From Aurantibacter crassamenti (GTDB taxonomy: Bacteria; Bacteroidota; Bacteroidia; Flavobacteriales; Flavobacteriaceae): a stretch of DNA of 64,000 bases. The notes below the pieces were generated by a model. That model saw only the letters and a list, made by a program, of their open reading frames with translations, was not told the origin of the DNA and searched no databases. The position numbers were made by a program, and so were the translations under genes. This document shows positions 62,706-64,000 of this stretch, one piece after another (the first letter of the stretch is position 1; every line of letters starts with the position of its first letter). The stretch lies in NCBI RefSeq assembly GCF_016811105.1, contig NZ_JAFBGM010000001.1:1135126-1199125 (forward strand), read 5' to 3'.

Positions 62706-64000
62706 ATGATTAAATTAAGAGTCGTTTTATTAGTTTTTGCAATTCTTATGGTTCGTAGTTCTTATGCACAGAATACTGAAAAACCTAATATCATTTACAT
62801 ATTTACCGATCAACAAAATGCTTCAATGATGAGTTGTGCTGGAAATGAGTGGCTCAAGACTCCAGCAATGGATTATATTGCAGAAAATGGAGTTCGATTT
62901 ACTCGCGCTTACGTTACAAATCCGGTTTGTACACCCTCCCGAATAAGTTTAATGACTGGCCGTTTTCCTGGAAGTTTTACAGATAATAAGGGAGATAAAG
63001 TATATGAAAATTGGGGAGCTATTCGGGTATCTGAAATATCAGATGAAGTAAAGAATACAACAATTGCATCATGGTTAAAAAAAGCAGGTTATGATTTGTA
63101 CTTTGGTGGAAAACAACATTTACCAAAACCACTTTTGCCTGAAGCACATGGTTTTACCATATTTAGTAAAGATGAAAGATCGGAGCTAGCTAAGGACGCT
63201 GCAAAAATCATTAATAGTAAGCCAAGAAATCCTTATTTTATGGTGGTTTCCTTAATAAATCCACACGACATTTGCTATATGGCAATTCGTGATTTTGCTG
63301 AGACCGATCATGAGAAAAGGCTTGTTTCAACTGGGGTTCAAGAAGTATCAACTTTAGATAAAGCACTAGTAAAACCAAAAGGAGTAACGGATGACGAATT
63401 TTATAAATCGTACGCACCACCCTTACCACCAAACTATGAGCCACAAGAAGGAGAGCCAAAAGCAATTCAGGCACTCTTAAATCAGCGTAATTTTAGAAAA
63501 AAGGCTAGGGAAGAATATACTGATGAAAATTGGCGTTTGCACCGATGGGCCTATTGTCGTTTAACTGAAACTGTGGATCATCAAATTCAAACGGTGCTTG
63601 ATGCAGTTCGTGAATCGGGTCAAGAAGAGAATACTTTAATTGTATTCTCCTCAGACCATGGAGATATGGATAGTTCACATCGAATGGAACATAAATCTAC
63701 ACCTTATGAAGAGTCTGCTAATGTTCCTTTTTTAATGATGTGGAAGGGTAAGATTCCTGCTGGAGTGGTAGATGATAAACATTTGATTTCGAATGGACTA
63801 GATTTGCTTCCCACAATTACCGATTATGCCGGACTAAAAGGAGCTTCGGATCCAAGGGGTTTGAGTATAAAATCGTTACTAGAGGGCGAGACCAACTGGC
63901 GTAAAACCTTAGGTGTTGAAACTGAGGTGGGTCGTATGGTTGTACATGAAGATGGATATAAATTCATACGTTATTTTGGTGTGGATGAAGAAGAACAATT
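62706..64000 (+). CDS. Sulfatase (type I), C-terminus beyond window
   Basis: This secreted sulfatase hydrolyses sulfate esters, likely on a marine glycan. A signal peptide (to about residue 22, RSSYAQ) is followed by the metal-binding opening KPNIIYIFTDQQNASMMSCA. The formylglycine motif CTPSR has its Cys at residue 75, so an anaerobic- or FGE-type maturase is needed; none lies in this window. A second metal and active-site region reads VFSSDHGDMDSSHRMEHKST. The frame is open at the window end after 431 codons, near the usual C-terminal subdomain. The subfamily cannot be assigned by eye. Confidence 0.93.
   Translation, partial: MIKLRVVLLVFAILMVRSSYAQNTEKPNIIYIFTDQQNASMMSCAGNEWLKTPAMDYIAENGVRFTRAYVTNPVCTPSRISLMTGRFPGSFTDNKGDKVYENWGAIRVSEISDEVKNTTIASWLKKAGYDLYFGGKQHLPKPLLPEAHGFTIFSKDERSELAKDAAKIINSKPRNPYFMVVSLINPHDICYMAIRDFAETDHEKRLVSTGVQEVSTLDKALVKPKGVTDDEFYKSYAPPLPPNYEPQEGEPKAIQALLNQRNFRKKAREEYTDENWRLHRWAYCRLTETVDHQIQTVLDAVRESGQEENTLIVFSSDHGDMDSSHRMEHKSTPYEESANVPFLMMWKGKIPAGVVDDKHLISNGLDLLPTITDYAGLKGASDPRGLSIKSLLEGETNWRKTLGVETEVGRMVVHEDGYKFIRYFGVDEEEQ

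Noticed and set aside
1-64000. CRISPR array, insertion sequence, prophage or integrase genes
   Set aside because: No regularly spaced repeats, transposase motifs or phage genes were seen; the two tRNA genes are not flanked by integrase genes or visible direct repeats.

Overview
The window reads as the chromosome of a Bacteroidota bacterium, most likely a marine member of the Flavobacteriaceae. The signs are low G+C, SusC/SusD with a FecR anti-sigma factor, promoters of the TTG-N17-23-TAnnTTTG type, ChbG, GH95 and sulfatase genes for algal or animal glycans, and many Sec, lipoprotein and twin-arginine signal peptides. Assignments rest on motifs and translated sequence read by eye; no database search was run.

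Layout. 1-12.2 kb: a CLC chloride channel or transporter (cut by the window edge), aspS, a DUF4184 membrane protein, a complete RND efflux operon with its TetR regulator, and an ECF sigma factor with a small membrane protein. 12.3-28.3 kb: housekeeping and metal homeostasis: polyprenyl diphosphate synthase, a TonB receptor divergent from a DtxR-type regulator plus ZIP transporter, several small proteins, a degenerate histidine kinase, the feoAB locus with a short Cys-rich protein, a SCO protein, rseP and tRNA-Asn. 28.4-46.1 kb: a polysaccharide-utilisation region: an unrecognised secreted toroid-like enzyme, ChbG, FecR, SusC, SusD, a PVC-type cytochrome dehydrogenase, an SGNH hydrolase, a GH95 enzyme and a stand-alone FecI-type sigma factor. 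46.1-56.7 kb: a decayed cytochrome gene, then one long + strand gene set: CBM9-like protein, sorbosone-type dehydrogenase with cytochrome c, amidohydrolase, BASS symporter, RidA, SelA-like PLP enzyme, second RidA and a three-part TRAP transporter. 56.8-62.4 kb: a convergent five-gene operon: two Gfo/Idh/MocA oxidoreductases, a secreted NagA-like deacetylase, an Nramp-like transporter without the metal motifs, and NagB. 62.5-64 kb: tRNA-Arg and the start of a sulfatase gene.

How the genes may work together. The most interesting reading is that 46.5-56.7 kb encodes an oxidative route for N-acetylated amino sugars outside the cytoplasm. A heme-linked dehydrogenase would oxidise the sugar to an aldonic acid. 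A secreted amidohydrolase would remove the acyl group. A Tat-exported SelA-like lyase would eliminate ammonia, two exported RidA proteins would clear the imine, and TRAP would import the resulting keto-deoxy acid. The convergent nag operon would be the parallel hydrolytic and phosphorylated branch. This is inference from gene content and signal peptides, not an established pathway.

Other points of note are a possible antisense RNA over the susC leader, a histidine kinase with Asn in place of the phospho-accepting His, a CLC protein without the gating glutamate, and well-placed operator candidates for the DtxR and TetR regulators. I saw no CRISPR array, insertion sequence, rRNA or prophage.
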